This document shows positions 54,751 to 63,655 of a DNA stretch of 64,000 nt, one piece after another. The position numbers and the translations under genes were made by a program. The DNA lies in assembly GCF_003054195.1 (NCBI RefSeq), contig NZ_QBKP01000007.1, forward strand, positions 124,001 to 188,000, in the 5' to 3' direction. This DNA comes from Gemmobacter caeni (GTDB lineage Bacteria > Pseudomonadota > Alphaproteobacteria > Rhodobacterales > Rhodobacteraceae). The notes beneath the pieces are model-generated. The model saw only the letters and a program-made list of their open reading frames with translations. It had not been told where the DNA came from and did no database searches. Numbering within the stretch: position 1 is the first letter of the stretch; the number at the start of each line of letters is the position of its first letter.

Positions 54751-55626
54751 TCAGTCAGCGGGGGCAAGCAACGGGCGGGAGCGGGGCCAGGCCGGACAGA
54801 CAAAGCGCCAGACAGGTACCCGGAGTTGTGGTGATGTCAGGTCAGAAAATCCATAAGTTGTAACGAGATCGCCAAGAAGCTTTTCCAGCGATCCGCCTGC
54901 CGGTTCCGGTGCGGCAGCCTGCGCTGTATGCAACGCGGGCAGACGCGGAGCCAGTGCGGTCTGCACATGGTCGCGGAAGGGTGTATCGGGGTGATGCGCC
55001 GGGGCGAGCCAGGCCAGTTCGGCCTGCAACATCTCGCGCGTGGCGGCCTCGGCGGCGCGGGCCGGATCGGGAGAGGCGGCGCTGCCAAGCGCGATCTGCC
55101 CGCCCGTGCCGTCGTCGCCCAGCATCAGCCGTACAGACAGACCCGGAAGAAAGGGCAAGGCCAGACACAGTACCCGCCGTCCCGTATGGCCCGCGCGGTA
55201 GGCGGCGAGTTCGGGCGGCTCGGCGCAGGCGTGGCCGGGCAGTTTGCCCTGCCACCACAGCGCCAGCGCCGCGCGTTCGGCCGCTTCGCAGAAAGCCGCC
55301 AGCCGGGCCGCCGCGTCGCTGTCCTGCGCCGCCGCCCCTTCGCTGCCCAGCCCCTCTGGCCCCGGCAGGGCGCGGGCATCTTCCAGCACGATCCTGCCCG
55401 TGGCATCCCGCGCGGGTACGGGTTCAGGATGCGCCTCCGGTCCCAATGACAGGCCCTCTGCCACCTCCCCCAGCGCGCGCAGGCGGGCGCTCCCGGCGGA
55501 AGGTCCGGTTCCGGTGCCGGGCTGGCCGCTGGCATGTCGTGCAAAGACCACGCAAAGCGCGGGCGCCCAGGGCGCACGCAACTGGTGCAGATCTGTCGTT
55601 TCGGCAAGCGGTGCGAGCGGGTTCAT
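54751..55626 (-). CDS. Short YcaO-domain-like protein
   Basis: A 291-residue protein with YcaO-type landmarks: R-A-L-G-E-V-A-E-G near 50, an E-A-A-E-R-A helix near 113, the G-S-A-A-S-P-D-P-A-R-A-A-E-A-A then E-M-L-Q-A-E-L segment, and a C-terminal D-L-T-S-P-Q-L-R-V-P-V-W-R-F-V-C-P. YcaO enzymes use ATP to activate peptide backbones and form azolines, thioamides or amidines. This copy is shorter than the usual 380-450 residues, and no leader-binding or dehydrogenase partner is adjacent. It is the first gene of the leftward operon. The match is by motif and pattern. Confidence 0.65.
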   Translation of the reverse strand: MNPLAPLAETTDLHQLRAPWAPALCVVFARHASGQPGTGTGPSAGSARLRALGEVAEGLSLGPEAHPEPVPARDATGRIVLEDARALPGPEGLGSEGAAAQDSDAAARLAAFCEAAERAALALWWQGKLPGHACAEPPELAAYRAGHTGRRVLCLALPFLPGLSVRLMLGDDGTGGQIALGSAASPDPARAAEAATREMLQAELAWLAPAHHPDTPFRDHVQTALAPRLPALHTAQAAAPEPAGGSLEKLLGDLVTTYGFSDLTSPQLRVPVWRFVCPAWPRSRPLLAPAD

Positions 55627-55729
55627 TCCCGCAGCCTAAGGTGCGCGGGGACCGCCCTCAAGCCGGGTTCTCGACCTCGCGCCGATTGCCCGCTAGGCTC
55701 GCCCCGTCGCAGCGAGGGGAGACGCCGAC

Positions 55730-57103
55730 ATGACCATGCCACCCGTGGCCATCGAGGATGCGGCGCTGACGCGGCTTCTGTCGCGTGCCCGCGTTCTGGT
55801 GGTGGATGACGAAGCCGGGATGCGCAACTTCCTGATGAAGACGCTGGCGCCCTTCTGTCAGGCGGTCGAGGTCGCGGGCACCACGGCCGAGGCCGATGCC
55901 CAGCTGGATCGCGGCAATTTCGACATCGTGATCCTCGACAATATCATGCCCGGCCTGAAAGGGCTGGATTGGCTGGCCGAACAGCGCCGTCGCGGCGGCT
56001 TTGCCGAAACCATCATGATCACCGCCTACGCCGATCTGGAAACCGCCATCGAGGCGCTGCGGGCGGGCGCGTCGGACTTCGTGCTGAAACCCTTCCGGTC
56101 GAACCAGTTGCTGAACGCCGTGCGGCGGGCCTTGCAGATGGCGCAACTGCGGCGTGAGAATCTGCTTCTGCGGCATGAGCTGGCCAGCGGCGATACCGGG
56201 CCGGGGCGGCGCAACCGGCTGATCGGCAGTTCCGCCAGCATCGCCGCGGTGCGGGACATGCTGGCACGGGTGGCGGGAGTGACCACGCCGCTTCTGATCA
56301 CCGGGGCTTCGGGTACCGGCAAGGAAGTCGCAGCGCGGCATCTGCACGGGATCTCCGACCGCGCCGACCGGCCCTTCGTGCCGATCAACTGCGCCGCCAT
56401 CCCGCCCGACCGGATCGAGGCGGAACTGTTCGGCCATATCGCCGGTGCTTTGCCCGGCATTCCCGAAGGGCGCGAGGGTTTTCTGCCTTCGGCGCAAGGA
56501 GGCACGGTTTTTCTGGACGAGGTCGCCGAACTCAGCCCCGCGGCACAATCGGCGCTGCTGCGGGTGGTGGAGGATGGCCGGATCCGTCCGCTGGGGGCGG
56601 CGCGGGATCTGGCGCTGGACCTGCGTTTCGTCCTCGCCTCCAGCCGCCCGCTGGAACCCGAAGTGGCAGCGGGGCGCTTCCGGCAGGACCTGTTCTTCCG
56701 CATCAACGTGCTTCAGATCGACATGCCGCCGCTACGCCAGCGCGAAACCGATGTGATCGACCTTGCCGAACTGTTCCTGACCGAAATCGCACAGCGGCAA
56801 AGCCTCGCGTCTTTGCAGATGGACAGCACGACCCGCGCGGCCCTGTTGCGGCATGACTGGCCCGGCAATATCCGCGAGTTGCGCAATTTCATCGAACGCG
56901 CCCTGATCTTCGGGCGGTTTCCGCTGGAAACGCTGGCTCCGCCACAGCGGCAGGCCGAGGCCATCGAGCCTCTGGATGCGGTGGAACGCCGCCTGATCCT
57001 GCGCGCGCTGGATCTGACCGGCGGCAACCGCAGCGAGGCGGCGCGGCGTCTGGGCATTTCGCGCAAGACGATTGACCGCAAATGCGCGGGCTGGGGGCTT
57101 TAG
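55730..57103 (+). CDS. NtrC-family response regulator with degenerate GAFTGA loop
   Basis: A 457-residue protein. The receiver domain has Asp26/Asp27 and phospho-acceptor Asp70, followed by an AAA+ domain with Walker A G-A-S-G-T-G-K-E at 192-199 and Walker B G-G-T-V-F-L-D-E, and a Fis-type helix-turn-helix at the C-terminus (G-N-R-S-E-A-A-R-R-L-G-I-S). The sigma-54-contacting G-A-F-T-G-A loop reads G-A-L-P-G-I at 239-244, so it may work without sigma-54, as Rhodobacter NtrC does. It is coupled to the kinase gene by a TAGTG overlap. Confidence 0.9.
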   Translation: MTMPPVAIEDAALTRLLSRARVLVVDDEAGMRNFLMKTLAPFCQAVEVAGTTAEADAQLDRGNFDIVILDNIMPGLKGLDWLAEQRRRGGFAETIMITAYADLETAIEALRAGASDFVLKPFRSNQLLNAVRRALQMAQLRRENLLLRHELASGDTGPGRRNRLIGSSASIAAVRDMLARVAGVTTPLLITGASGTGKEVAARHLHGISDRADRPFVPINCAAIPPDRIEAELFGHIAGALPGIPEGREGFLPSAQGGTVFLDEVAELSPAAQSALLRVVEDGRIRPLGAARDLALDLRFVLASSRPLEPEVAAGRFRQDLFFRINVLQIDMPPLRQRETDVIDLAELFLTEIAQRQSLASLQMDSTTRAALLRHDWPGNIRELRNFIERALIFGRFPLETLAPPQRQAEAIEPLDAVERRLILRALDLTGGNRSEAARRLGISRKTIDRKCAGWGL

Positions 57104-59064
57104 TGGCGCGGGTCCTGCGCTCGGTCCGGGTGCGGCTGCTGCTGATTGCGCTGTTGCCCATGCTGGTGCTGCTGCCGCTTCTGCTTGGCGCCACGATGCA
57201 GCGCTGGTCTGGCAAGGTGGACGACCTGCTGATCGTCAAGGTGAATGGTGACCTGACCATCGCTGACCAGTATCTCGCCCGGCTGCTGGAACTTTCGGGC
57301 GAAAGGCTGGATGCGCTGGCGCAATCGGTGGCGATGGAACGCGCGCTTCAGAGGCCGGACGATCTGACGGCACTGATCGCGACGCAAAGGCAGACGCTGG
57401 GGCTGGATTTCCTGTATGTGACCGATGGTACTGACGCCCCGACCGGGTTTTTGCCTGCCGATTGGCCGGTGATCGGCGCCGCGCTGCAAGGGCAGGGCAA
57501 GGCGGCGGTGGATATCCTGTCACCTGCCGCGATGGAGGCTTTGGCCCCCGGCTTGGCGGCACGGGCGGCGGTGCCGCTGGTGGCCACTCCCAATGCCGCG
57601 CCGACCGACCGGCTGACCGAGGATCGTGGCATGATCATCCATTCCGCCGCGCCGCTGCGCCTGCCCGACGGCCGTGCGGCGGCGCTGGTGGGTGGGTTGC
57701 TTCTGAACCGTAACCTCGATTTCATCGACACGATCAACGCACTGGTCTACCAGTCGCGCAGCCTGCCCGAGGGCAGCCAGGGCACCGCGACGCTGTTTCT
57801 TGACGATGTGCGCATCTCGACCAATGTGCGCCTGTTCGAGAATGTCCGGGCCCTTGGTACCCGTGTTTCGCAGGCGGTGCGCGCGCGGGTTCTGGGTGAG
57901 GGGCAGACATGGCTCGACAGCGCCTTCGTGGTGAACGACTGGTATATCTCGGCCTATGAGCCGATCATCGACAGCCACGGTGCGCGGATCGGGATGCTGT
58001 ATGTCGGCTTTCTGGAAGCGCCGTTCCGGGCCGAGAAAACCCGCTCTTACCTGATTGCCACGCTGGTGTTCCTGGCCATCGCCGCGCTGTCGGTGCCGAT
58101 CTTCCTGCGATGGGCGGGGCGCATCTTCCTGCCGCTGGAGCGGATGGGCCAGACTATCGCACGGGTCGAGGCGGGCGAGATGGATGCCCGTAACCGGATC
58201 GGCGCCGGGGATGACGAAATCTCGCGCGTGGCCGATCACCTCGACGGGTTGCTGGATACTGTGCAGGAGCGTGACCGCCAGTTGCGCGACTGGAACGAGC
58301 AACTGAACCAGAAAGTCGAAGAACGCACCCGTGACCTGCGCGACGCCAACCGGAGGCTGGAACGCACGACCGAACGGCTGATCATGTCGGAAAAGCTTGC
58401 GGCAGTGGGCGAGATCACGGCAGGCGTCGCGCATGAGATCAACAATCCCATCGCGGTCATCCAGGGCAATCTGGATGTGGCGCGCATGGTGCTGGGCGAA
58501 GGCGCGGCGCCGGTAAAGACCGAATTCGACCTGATCGACGATCAGGTTTACCGCATCGGTACCATCGTCTCGAAACTGCTGCAATTCGCGCGGCCCGGCG
58601 AATATTCCGGCGCGGCCAACATCATCTCGCCCGCACAGGTGGTGCGGGACTGTCTGGTGTTGACCCGTCGTCAGATCGAGGGAGCAGGCATCGAAATCCG
58701 CACCGATCTGGCAACGGAGGCGCAGGTGTTCATGGAACGGACCGAACTTCAGCAAGTGGTCGTCAACCTGATCCTCAACGCCGTTCACGCCATGCCGGGC
58801 GGTGGCGTGCTGTCCCTGTCTGTGGCGCTGCGGCAGGGCAGGGTCGAGATCGGCGTGGCCGATAGCGGCACCGGGATGAGTGCAGAGATCCAGCGCCGCA
58901 TCTTCGACCCGTTCTTCACCACCAAGCAGGCGCAAGGCACCGGGCTGGGTCTGTCGATCAGCCAAACGCTGATCACCCGCGCCGGAGGGCGGATCGGGGT
59001 CCGCTCGGCGCCGGGTAAGGGCAGCCGCTTCGTGATCCGCCTGCCGGTCGTGGAAAGTCCGTAA
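57103..59064 (+). CDS. Membrane sensor histidine kinase
   Basis: About 653 residues. An N-terminal helix precedes a large periplasmic Cache-like sensor domain (about 35-310), then a second helix, HAMP, coiled coil, phospho-acceptor histidine in V-A-H-E-I-N-N-P-I-A-V, and an ATPase domain with N-L-I-L-N-A, D-S-G-T-G-M and T-G-L-G-L-S-I-S. It resembles DctB/DctS-type kinases that sense small carboxylates. The GTG at 57103 overlaps the regulator's stop and has a GGGGG site; an in-frame ATG at 57082 is the alternative. The next gene is a carboxylate-type MFS transporter. Confidence 0.9.
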   Translation: MARVLRSVRVRLLLIALLPMLVLLPLLLGATMQRWSGKVDDLLIVKVNGDLTIADQYLARLLELSGERLDALAQSVAMERALQRPDDLTALIATQRQTLGLDFLYVTDGTDAPTGFLPADWPVIGAALQGQGKAAVDILSPAAMEALAPGLAARAAVPLVATPNAAPTDRLTEDRGMIIHSAAPLRLPDGRAAALVGGLLLNRNLDFIDTINALVYQSRSLPEGSQGTATLFLDDVRISTNVRLFENVRALGTRVSQAVRARVLGEGQTWLDSAFVVNDWYISAYEPIIDSHGARIGMLYVGFLEAPFRAEKTRSYLIATLVFLAIAALSVPIFLRWAGRIFLPLERMGQTIARVEAGEMDARNRIGAGDDEISRVADHLDGLLDTVQERDRQLRDWNEQLNQKVEERTRDLRDANRRLERTTERLIMSEKLAAVGEITAGVAHEINNPIAVIQGNLDVARMVLGEGAAPVKTEFDLIDDQVYRIGTIVSKLLQFARPGEYSGAANIISPAQVVRDCLVLTRRQIEGAGIEIRTDLATEAQVFMERTELQQVVVNLILNAVHAMPGGGVLSLSVALRQGRVEIGVADSGTGMSAEIQRRIFDPFFTTKQAQGTGLGLSISQTLITRAGGRIGVRSAPGKGSRFVIRLPVVESP

Positions 59065-59066
59065 AT

Positions 59067-59079
59067 GGACAAAATGTCC
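59067..59079. promoter_or_regulatory. Operator palindrome 1 upstream of the OFA transporter gene
   Basis: GGACA-AAA-TGTCC, a perfect 5-bp inverted repeat with 3-base spacer, begins 2 bases after the kinase stop. An identical arrangement recurs 42 bp downstream, four helical turns away. It is the probable binding site of the adjacent response regulator. Confidence 0.75.
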
Positions 59080-59108
59080 CACATTCAGCGCAAGGCCTGC
59101 ACCGTTGC

Positions 59109-59121
59109 GGACAGAATGTCC
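59109..59121. promoter_or_regulatory. Operator palindrome 2 upstream of the OFA transporter gene
   Basis: GGACA-GAA-TGTCC matches the first palindrome in both arms and differs by one spacer base. Same-face spacing of the two sites suggests cooperative binding of regulator dimers. Confidence 0.75.
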
Positions 59122-59230
59122 CTGTTTTGGCGGATCAGAGAAATTATTACAGCCAAAATGACAATTTAACTCATTGAAATTATTGATAAATTTTGTTGAC
59201 CTGCAAATGATTCCCTCGCAAGGCTGAAGC

Positions 59231-59248
59231 GGCATGCTGTCGCATGCC
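59231..59248. other. Hairpin in the leader of the OFA transporter gene
   Basis: GGCATGC-TGTC-GCATGCC is a perfect 7-bp inverted repeat 68 bases before the transporter start, downstream of an AT-rich stretch (59149-59205) that probably contains the promoter. It could be an mRNA leader structure or a further operator. Confidence 0.4.
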
Positions 59249-59316
59249 AGATCGGGAGAGGCGCAAGGCAGGAGGGGCCGGCGCGTCATCCCCCGCCAAA
59301 AAGGGAGGGAAAACCC

Positions 59317-61050
59317 ATGAGCAACGTCAAGTCAGGCGGCGCTTTCGGCTTCTTGCGGAAAGACCACATCGTCGCCAAGCCCGGCTTCAACCGCTGGCTG
59401 GTGCCACCGGCCTCCATCGCCATTCATCTGTGCATCGGATCGGTCTACGCATGGTCGGTGTTCAATCCGGCGCTGACCAAGCAGCTTGGTGTCGTGGCCC
59501 CTGCGGCTGACGACTGGTCGCTGGCCTCGGTCGTCTGGATCTTCTCGGTCGCGATCGTGTTTCTTGGTCTTTCCGCCGCTTTTGCAGGGCGGTGGCTGGA
59601 AGAAGTGGGCCCCCGCATGGTGGGCGTGGTCGCGGCGATCTGCTGGGGCGGTGGATTTGTCATCGGCTCGGTCGGGATTGCCACCCATCAGCTCTGGCTT
59701 GTGTATCTTGGCTATGGGGTGATCGGCGGCTGCGGGCTGGGGCTTGGCTATGTCTCGCCGGTGTCCACCCTGATCCGCTGGTTCCCCGACCGGCGCGGCA
59801 TGGCGACGGGGCTTGCGATCATGGGCTTTGGTGGCGGGGCTATCATTGCCACGCCGCTGAAGGGCTGGCTGATGCAGACTTTCGCCAAGGCGCCTGAGTT
59901 TCTGGGTGCGCAGGAGACGGTGACGCTCGTCACCGAAGGCGGCCGGCAATTCGCGGAAACCGCAGCAGGCAAGGTCGAGGTCGTGGTGGCCTCCGCCGCG
60001 CAGGCGGCGGCACTGCCGGGTGGCGGCGAGGCAGGTGTTTACGCCGTTGGCACCGGCAATACCGGCGCGGCGGCCACCTTCCTTGCGCTTGGCATCGGCT
60101 ATTTCGTCGTGATGATCGTGGCGGCCTTCCTTTATCGCGTGCCCGCACCGGGCTGGAAGCCCGCAGGCTGGCAGCCGAAACCCGCCGCCGCCAATGGCCT
60201 CATCACCTCTGCCAATGTTGACATCAATCAGGCGCTGAAAACCCCGCAGTTCTGGCAGCTCTGGATCATGCTTTGCTTCAACGTGACCGCCGGGATCGGT
60301 GTGATCGGCGTCGCCAAGACCATGATGTCGGAAATCTTCGGCACCACCATGCCGCTGGTCGTCACCGCCGCCTTCGCCTCGACCTATGTGCTGATGATCT
60401 CGGTCTTCAACATGCTCGGGCGGTTCTTCTGGGCCTCGACCTCGGATTATATCGGGCGCAAACCGACCTATATGATCTTCTTCCTGCTGGGGACGCTGCT
60501 GTATCTGTCGATCCCCTATTTCGCCAGCACCGGCAGCGCCAGCCCGTCGATGTTCTATCTGGTAGGGTTCTACATCGCCACCATGGTTATCTTCACCATG
60601 TATGGCGGCGGCTTCGCCACCATCCCGGCCTATATCGCGGATCTGTTCGGGACGATGCATGTCGGCGGCATCCATGGCCGCATCCTGACCGCCTGGTCCA
60701 CCGCCGGGGTGCTGGGGCCGCTGGCCATCACCAGCCTGCGCGACATGTCGGTGGGCAGCGCAATCCGGGATCTGGCCTCGCGCGTCGATCCGGCGGCCTT
60801 TTCCGAAAAGTTCGGGGCGCCGCTCGATCAGCTAGACAGCCTTGTCGCCGCCAAGACGGTGACTATCGCCCGGCTGATGGAGATTGCACCCGCGGGCACC
60901 ATTGACCCGACGCCAAGCCTTTACAACACGACGATGTATGCGATGGCGGCGCTGCTGGTGATTGCCTTCATTGCCAACATGCTGATGCGGCCGGTGAAGG
61001 AACATCACCATCACGACGAACCAAAGCTGGCGCGCGTTCCGGCAGAATGA
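59317..61050 (+). CDS. OFA-family MFS transporter (oxalate/formate antiporter type)
   Basis: A 577-residue transporter with twelve predicted helices and the OFA pattern Y-A-W-S-V-F-N-P-A-L at helix 1 and Y-V-S-P-V-S-T-L-I-R-W-F-P-D-R-R-G-M-A-T-G-L. It is longer than usual owing to an insertion at about 190-290 and a C-terminal loop plus a histidine run (H-H-H-H). OFA members exchange oxalate/formate or import monocarboxylates. The two-component system just upstream, with paired operators in between, probably induces it. GGGAGGG site before the ATG. Confidence 0.9.
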   Translation: MSNVKSGGAFGFLRKDHIVAKPGFNRWLVPPASIAIHLCIGSVYAWSVFNPALTKQLGVVAPAADDWSLASVVWIFSVAIVFLGLSAAFAGRWLEEVGPRMVGVVAAICWGGGFVIGSVGIATHQLWLVYLGYGVIGGCGLGLGYVSPVSTLIRWFPDRRGMATGLAIMGFGGGAIIATPLKGWLMQTFAKAPEFLGAQETVTLVTEGGRQFAETAAGKVEVVVASAAQAAALPGGGEAGVYAVGTGNTGAAATFLALGIGYFVVMIVAAFLYRVPAPGWKPAGWQPKPAAANGLITSANVDINQALKTPQFWQLWIMLCFNVTAGIGVIGVAKTMMSEIFGTTMPLVVTAAFASTYVLMISVFNMLGRFFWASTSDYIGRKPTYMIFFLLGTLLYLSIPYFASTGSASPSMFYLVGFYIATMVIFTMYGGGFATIPAYIADLFGTMHVGGIHGRILTAWSTAGVLGPLAITSLRDMSVGSAIRDLASRVDPAAFSEKFGAPLDQLDSLVAAKTVTIARLMEIAPAGTIDPTPSLYNTTMYAMAALLVIAFIANMLMRPVKEHHHHDEPKLARVPAE

Positions 61051-61052
61051 TG

Positions 61053-61079
61053 AAAGGGGGCGCCAGTGGCGCCCTTTTT
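61053..61079. terminator. Bidirectional terminator between convergent genes
   Basis: A GGGCGCC-AGT-GGCGCCC stem (61058-61064 with 61068-61074) is followed by TTTTT on the plus strand, and an A run on the other side gives T residues leftward. It follows the OFA transporter stop by 2 bases and lies just beyond the kynureninase-like gene's stop. Confidence 0.9.
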
Positions 61080-61083
61080 CGCA

Positions 61084-62208
61084 TCAGGAGTGCAGCAGGT
61101 GGCGCAGCGCCGTGACCAACGTTTGCACCCCGTCATCGGTGGTGACGGGACCGGGCGAGGTGCGCAGAATCTGCCCGCGCCCGTCGGTGGCAATACCTGC
61201 CGAACGCAGCGCCGCTACGATCTCTGGGGCCGGGTGGCTGTCGGGCAGCCGCAACATGACCGAGCCGCCGCGTGCGGTTTCCGCGCGCGGGGTGATCAGG
61301 TCCAGCCCCATCTCATCCGCGGCGGCGATGATCCGCGCGGTCTGCCGCCGGTTCTGTGCCAGCAGTGCCGCGCGATCCTGCGCGGCATGCCAGTCCAGCG
61401 CGGGCAGCGAGGCGATGGCCGCCATGCAGCCCGGCGTGCCGTTGTCAAAGCGGCGGATGTCGGGGGCATAGGCGAAGCGGTCCAGCGCCCAGTTGAACGG
61501 GTCGGGCTGGCTGAACCAGCCGCGCAGCTCGGGCAGACACTGGCTGATCAGATCCGGCGCCACATGCAGGATGCCCGCGCCGGGCGTGCCACACATCCAT
61601 TTCAGGCTGGTCGAGATGGTGAAATCCACCGCCGGATCGGCGACGTCGAAGGGCAGCAGCCCCGCGCCCTGTGTAATGTCCACCCCGATCAGGCTGCCCA
61701 TCGTCCGGCCATGCGCCACCATCGCGGGCAGGTCGATCCGGTGCGAGGTGGTGGAGGCGACCCATGTCAGCAGCGCTACAGCCACATCCGGCCCCCAATG
61801 CGCAAGGAAATCCTCGGGCTCCACCCAGGCGGCACCCTGCCGCATCGGCACGGTTTCCAGTGTGAACCCCAGCCGGTCCTGCAATTTCGTCAGAAGGAAG
61901 TGGTTCGACGGAAAGCAATCTGCCGCCACCAGCACCCGCTTACCGGACAGCCGCTCGGGCGGCAGCGCGGTCATCAGCATGTGCAGGCCCTGCGTGACAT
62001 TTTCGCAGGTGGTCAGGCTGCCTTCCGGGGCGCCGATGATGCCGCGCCAGTGTTCGATGAAGCCCGCGCGTTTGCCCAGCAGGTAGCCCCATTGCGCGTC
62101 ATCCGGCGCTGCCCAGACGGCTGCAAATTCGGCCATGGCGTGGGCCAGATCCTCGGCCTTGCCGGGATACTGGCCGATGGAGTGATAAAGGAAATAGCTG
62201 TCTTGCAT
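61084..62208 (-). CDS. Kynureninase-like class V PLP enzyme
   Basis: A 374-residue fold-type I enzyme of the kynureninase / class V aminotransferase group. It has C-E-N-V-T-Q-G near 88, D-I-T-Q-G-A-G-L-L-P-F-D, and the PLP lysine in T-S-L-K-W-M-C-G-T-P-G. Kynureninase cleaves kynurenine to anthranilate and alanine. No other tryptophan-degradation gene is present, and the neighbours are an amino-acid ABC permease and a DUF1445 protein, so the true substrate may be a different imported amino acid. Confidence 0.75.
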   Translation of the reverse strand: MQDSYFLYHSIGQYPGKAEDLAHAMAEFAAVWAAPDDAQWGYLLGKRAGFIEHWRGIIGAPEGSLTTCENVTQGLHMLMTALPPERLSGKRVLVAADCFPSNHFLLTKLQDRLGFTLETVPMRQGAAWVEPEDFLAHWGPDVAVALLTWVASTTSHRIDLPAMVAHGRTMGSLIGVDITQGAGLLPFDVADPAVDFTISTSLKWMCGTPGAGILHVAPDLISQCLPELRGWFSQPDPFNWALDRFAYAPDIRRFDNGTPGCMAAIASLPALDWHAAQDRAALLAQNRRQTARIIAAADEMGLDLITPRAETARGGSVMLRLPDSHPAPEIVAALRSAGIATDGRGQILRTSPGPVTTDDGVQTLVTALRHLLHS

Positions 62209-62213
62209 AGGTC

Positions 62214-62888
62214 TTACCGTTGATAGGCGCGCTGGAAGCGTTGCTCCAGCCAGCCGGTCAGCCGCACCAGCGGCCAGAGGATCGCCACATAGATCAGCGC
62301 GGCGCCGATCAGGGGCGTGGGATTGGCGAACAGGGCCTGCGCATCGGTGGCCTGTTTCAGCAGGTCGGTCATTGCCACCACCGACGCAAGCGAGGTGTCC
62401 TTGATGATGCTCACGCAGTTCGAGGCATGCGGCGGGATCACGATGCGCATGGCCTGCGGCAGCACGACCTTGCGCATGGCCAGCCAGAAATGGATGCCAA
62501 GCGCGGCTGCGGCCTCGAACTGACCCTTCGGGACCGCCTGAATGCCCGCCCGCATCACCTCTGCCGTATAGGCGCCCAGCACCAGCGACAGCGCGATGGC
62601 GGCGGCGGCGAAGGAGGACAGCACGACCCCCGCGAAGGGCAGGGCGTAATAGATCAGGATGAGCACCACCAGAACCGGCATGGCGCGCATGAGATCGGTA
62701 TACAGCACCGCGAACAGCCGCAGCGGTTTCGGCGCATAAAGCCGCATCAGCGCGATGCCGACCCCCAGCGCCGTGCCCATCACGATGGCGGTGACACCAA
62801 GCGCCAGCGTCATTCCCAGTCCGCGCAACAGGATCGGGAAAGCGCGTCGCATCACATCGGCGTTGAAGAAGATGTCTACGGCGTCCAT
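62214..62888 (-). CDS. Polar amino-acid ABC transporter permease
   Basis: A 224-residue HisM/GlnP-type permease with about five helices and the loop A-A-L-G-I-H-F-W-L-A-M-R-K-V-V-L-P-Q-A-M-R. It would import an amino acid with a partner permease, binding protein and ATPase that must lie outside the window. It overlaps the upstream hydro-lyase-like gene by 13 bases and precedes the kynureninase-like gene by 5 bases. Confidence 0.9.
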   Translation of the reverse strand: MDAVDIFFNADVMRRAFPILLRGLGMTLALGVTAIVMGTALGVGIALMRLYAPKPLRLFAVLYTDLMRAMPVLVVLILIYYALPFAGVVLSSFAAAAIALSLVLGAYTAEVMRAGIQAVPKGQFEAAAALGIHFWLAMRKVVLPQAMRIVIPPHASNCVSIIKDTSLASVVAMTDLLKQATDAQALFANPTPLIGAALIYVAILWPLVRLTGWLEQRFQRAYQR

Positions 62889-63655
62889 GCGCTCGCTCCA
62901 TGCGGCTGGGCGGGAAGGTCGGTGATCAGCATGTGCCCCGGTGCATGGGTGATGGCGAAGGGCAGCCGGGCGGAGGCGATGGCGCGTTCCATCGTCACGC
63001 CGCAGGCCCAGAACACCGCGACTTCGCCGGGCCGAACGTCGGTCAGCCCCAGCCCGTCGATCGGGCGTGACAGGTCGACCCCGATCACCGCCGGATCGCC
63101 GGTATGGACGGGCGCGCCATGCGCCTGGGGATGGTTGCGTGTGACCTCGGTCGCCAGCGCGACCTGATCCGCCGCGACCGCCCGCATCGTCACCACCAGA
63201 TTGCCGCCGAACAACCCAGCCGCCCGGTTGGGCAGCGCAGTATCAAAGGCGGAACAGCTTCGCCCCGGAGCATGGCAGCGCAGGGGAACGCCTGCCGCCA
63301 CCAGATCGGCTTCGAAACTCAGCGAACAGCCGATGGCGAAGGGCACCAGATCGTCGCGCCAATGCGCGGCGATGTCGGGCAGGGTGCCGGTTGGCTGCCC
63401 GTCGCGGAACGTCCGGTAAAGCGGCAGGTCGTGGCGCAGGTCGATGTCGCCCAGATCCGGCAGCGCCGGATCGCCCGCACTTCCACGCGCCAGCAAGGGG
63501 CAGGCGGCAGGATTGGCGTGCAGAAACGCCTCGAAATCATCGGCGAAGGCGGCGGGGATCAGCGCCAGATTGGCCTGTGTCCAGCCCGGACACAGCGCCG
63601 CCGTCTGCCGCACCTCGCCCGCGCGAAATCGTTGCCGCCAGTCCGCCGGGGTCAT
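62876..63655 (-). CDS. DUF1445 / D-glutamate cyclase-like hydro-lyase family protein
   Basis: A 259-residue protein with the family pattern P-G-W-T-Q-A-N-L-A-L-I-P, F-A-I-G-C-S-L-S-F-E, and H-T-G-D-P-A-V-I-G-V-D-L then F-W-A-C-G-V-T. Members are annotated as putative hydro-lyases or D-glutamate cyclases. Co-transcription with an amino-acid permease and a PLP enzyme suggests amino-acid catabolism. Its ATG overlaps the preceding gene's stop as ATGA. Confidence 0.8.
   Translation of the reverse strand: MTPADWRQRFRAGEVRQTAALCPGWTQANLALIPAAFADDFEAFLHANPAACPLLARGSAGDPALPDLGDIDLRHDLPLYRTFRDGQPTGTLPDIAAHWRDDLVPFAIGCSLSFEADLVAAGVPLRCHAPGRSCSAFDTALPNRAAGLFGGNLVVTMRAVAADQVALATEVTRNHPQAHGAPVHTGDPAVIGVDLSRPIDGLGLTDVRPGEVAVFWACGVTMERAIASARLPFAITHAPGHMLITDLPAQPHGASAWTP

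Noticed and set aside
59122-59316. A sigma-54 promoter before the OFA transporter gene
   Set aside because: No TGGCA-N6-7-TTGC pair with correct spacing was found, and the regulator's GAFTGA loop is degenerate.
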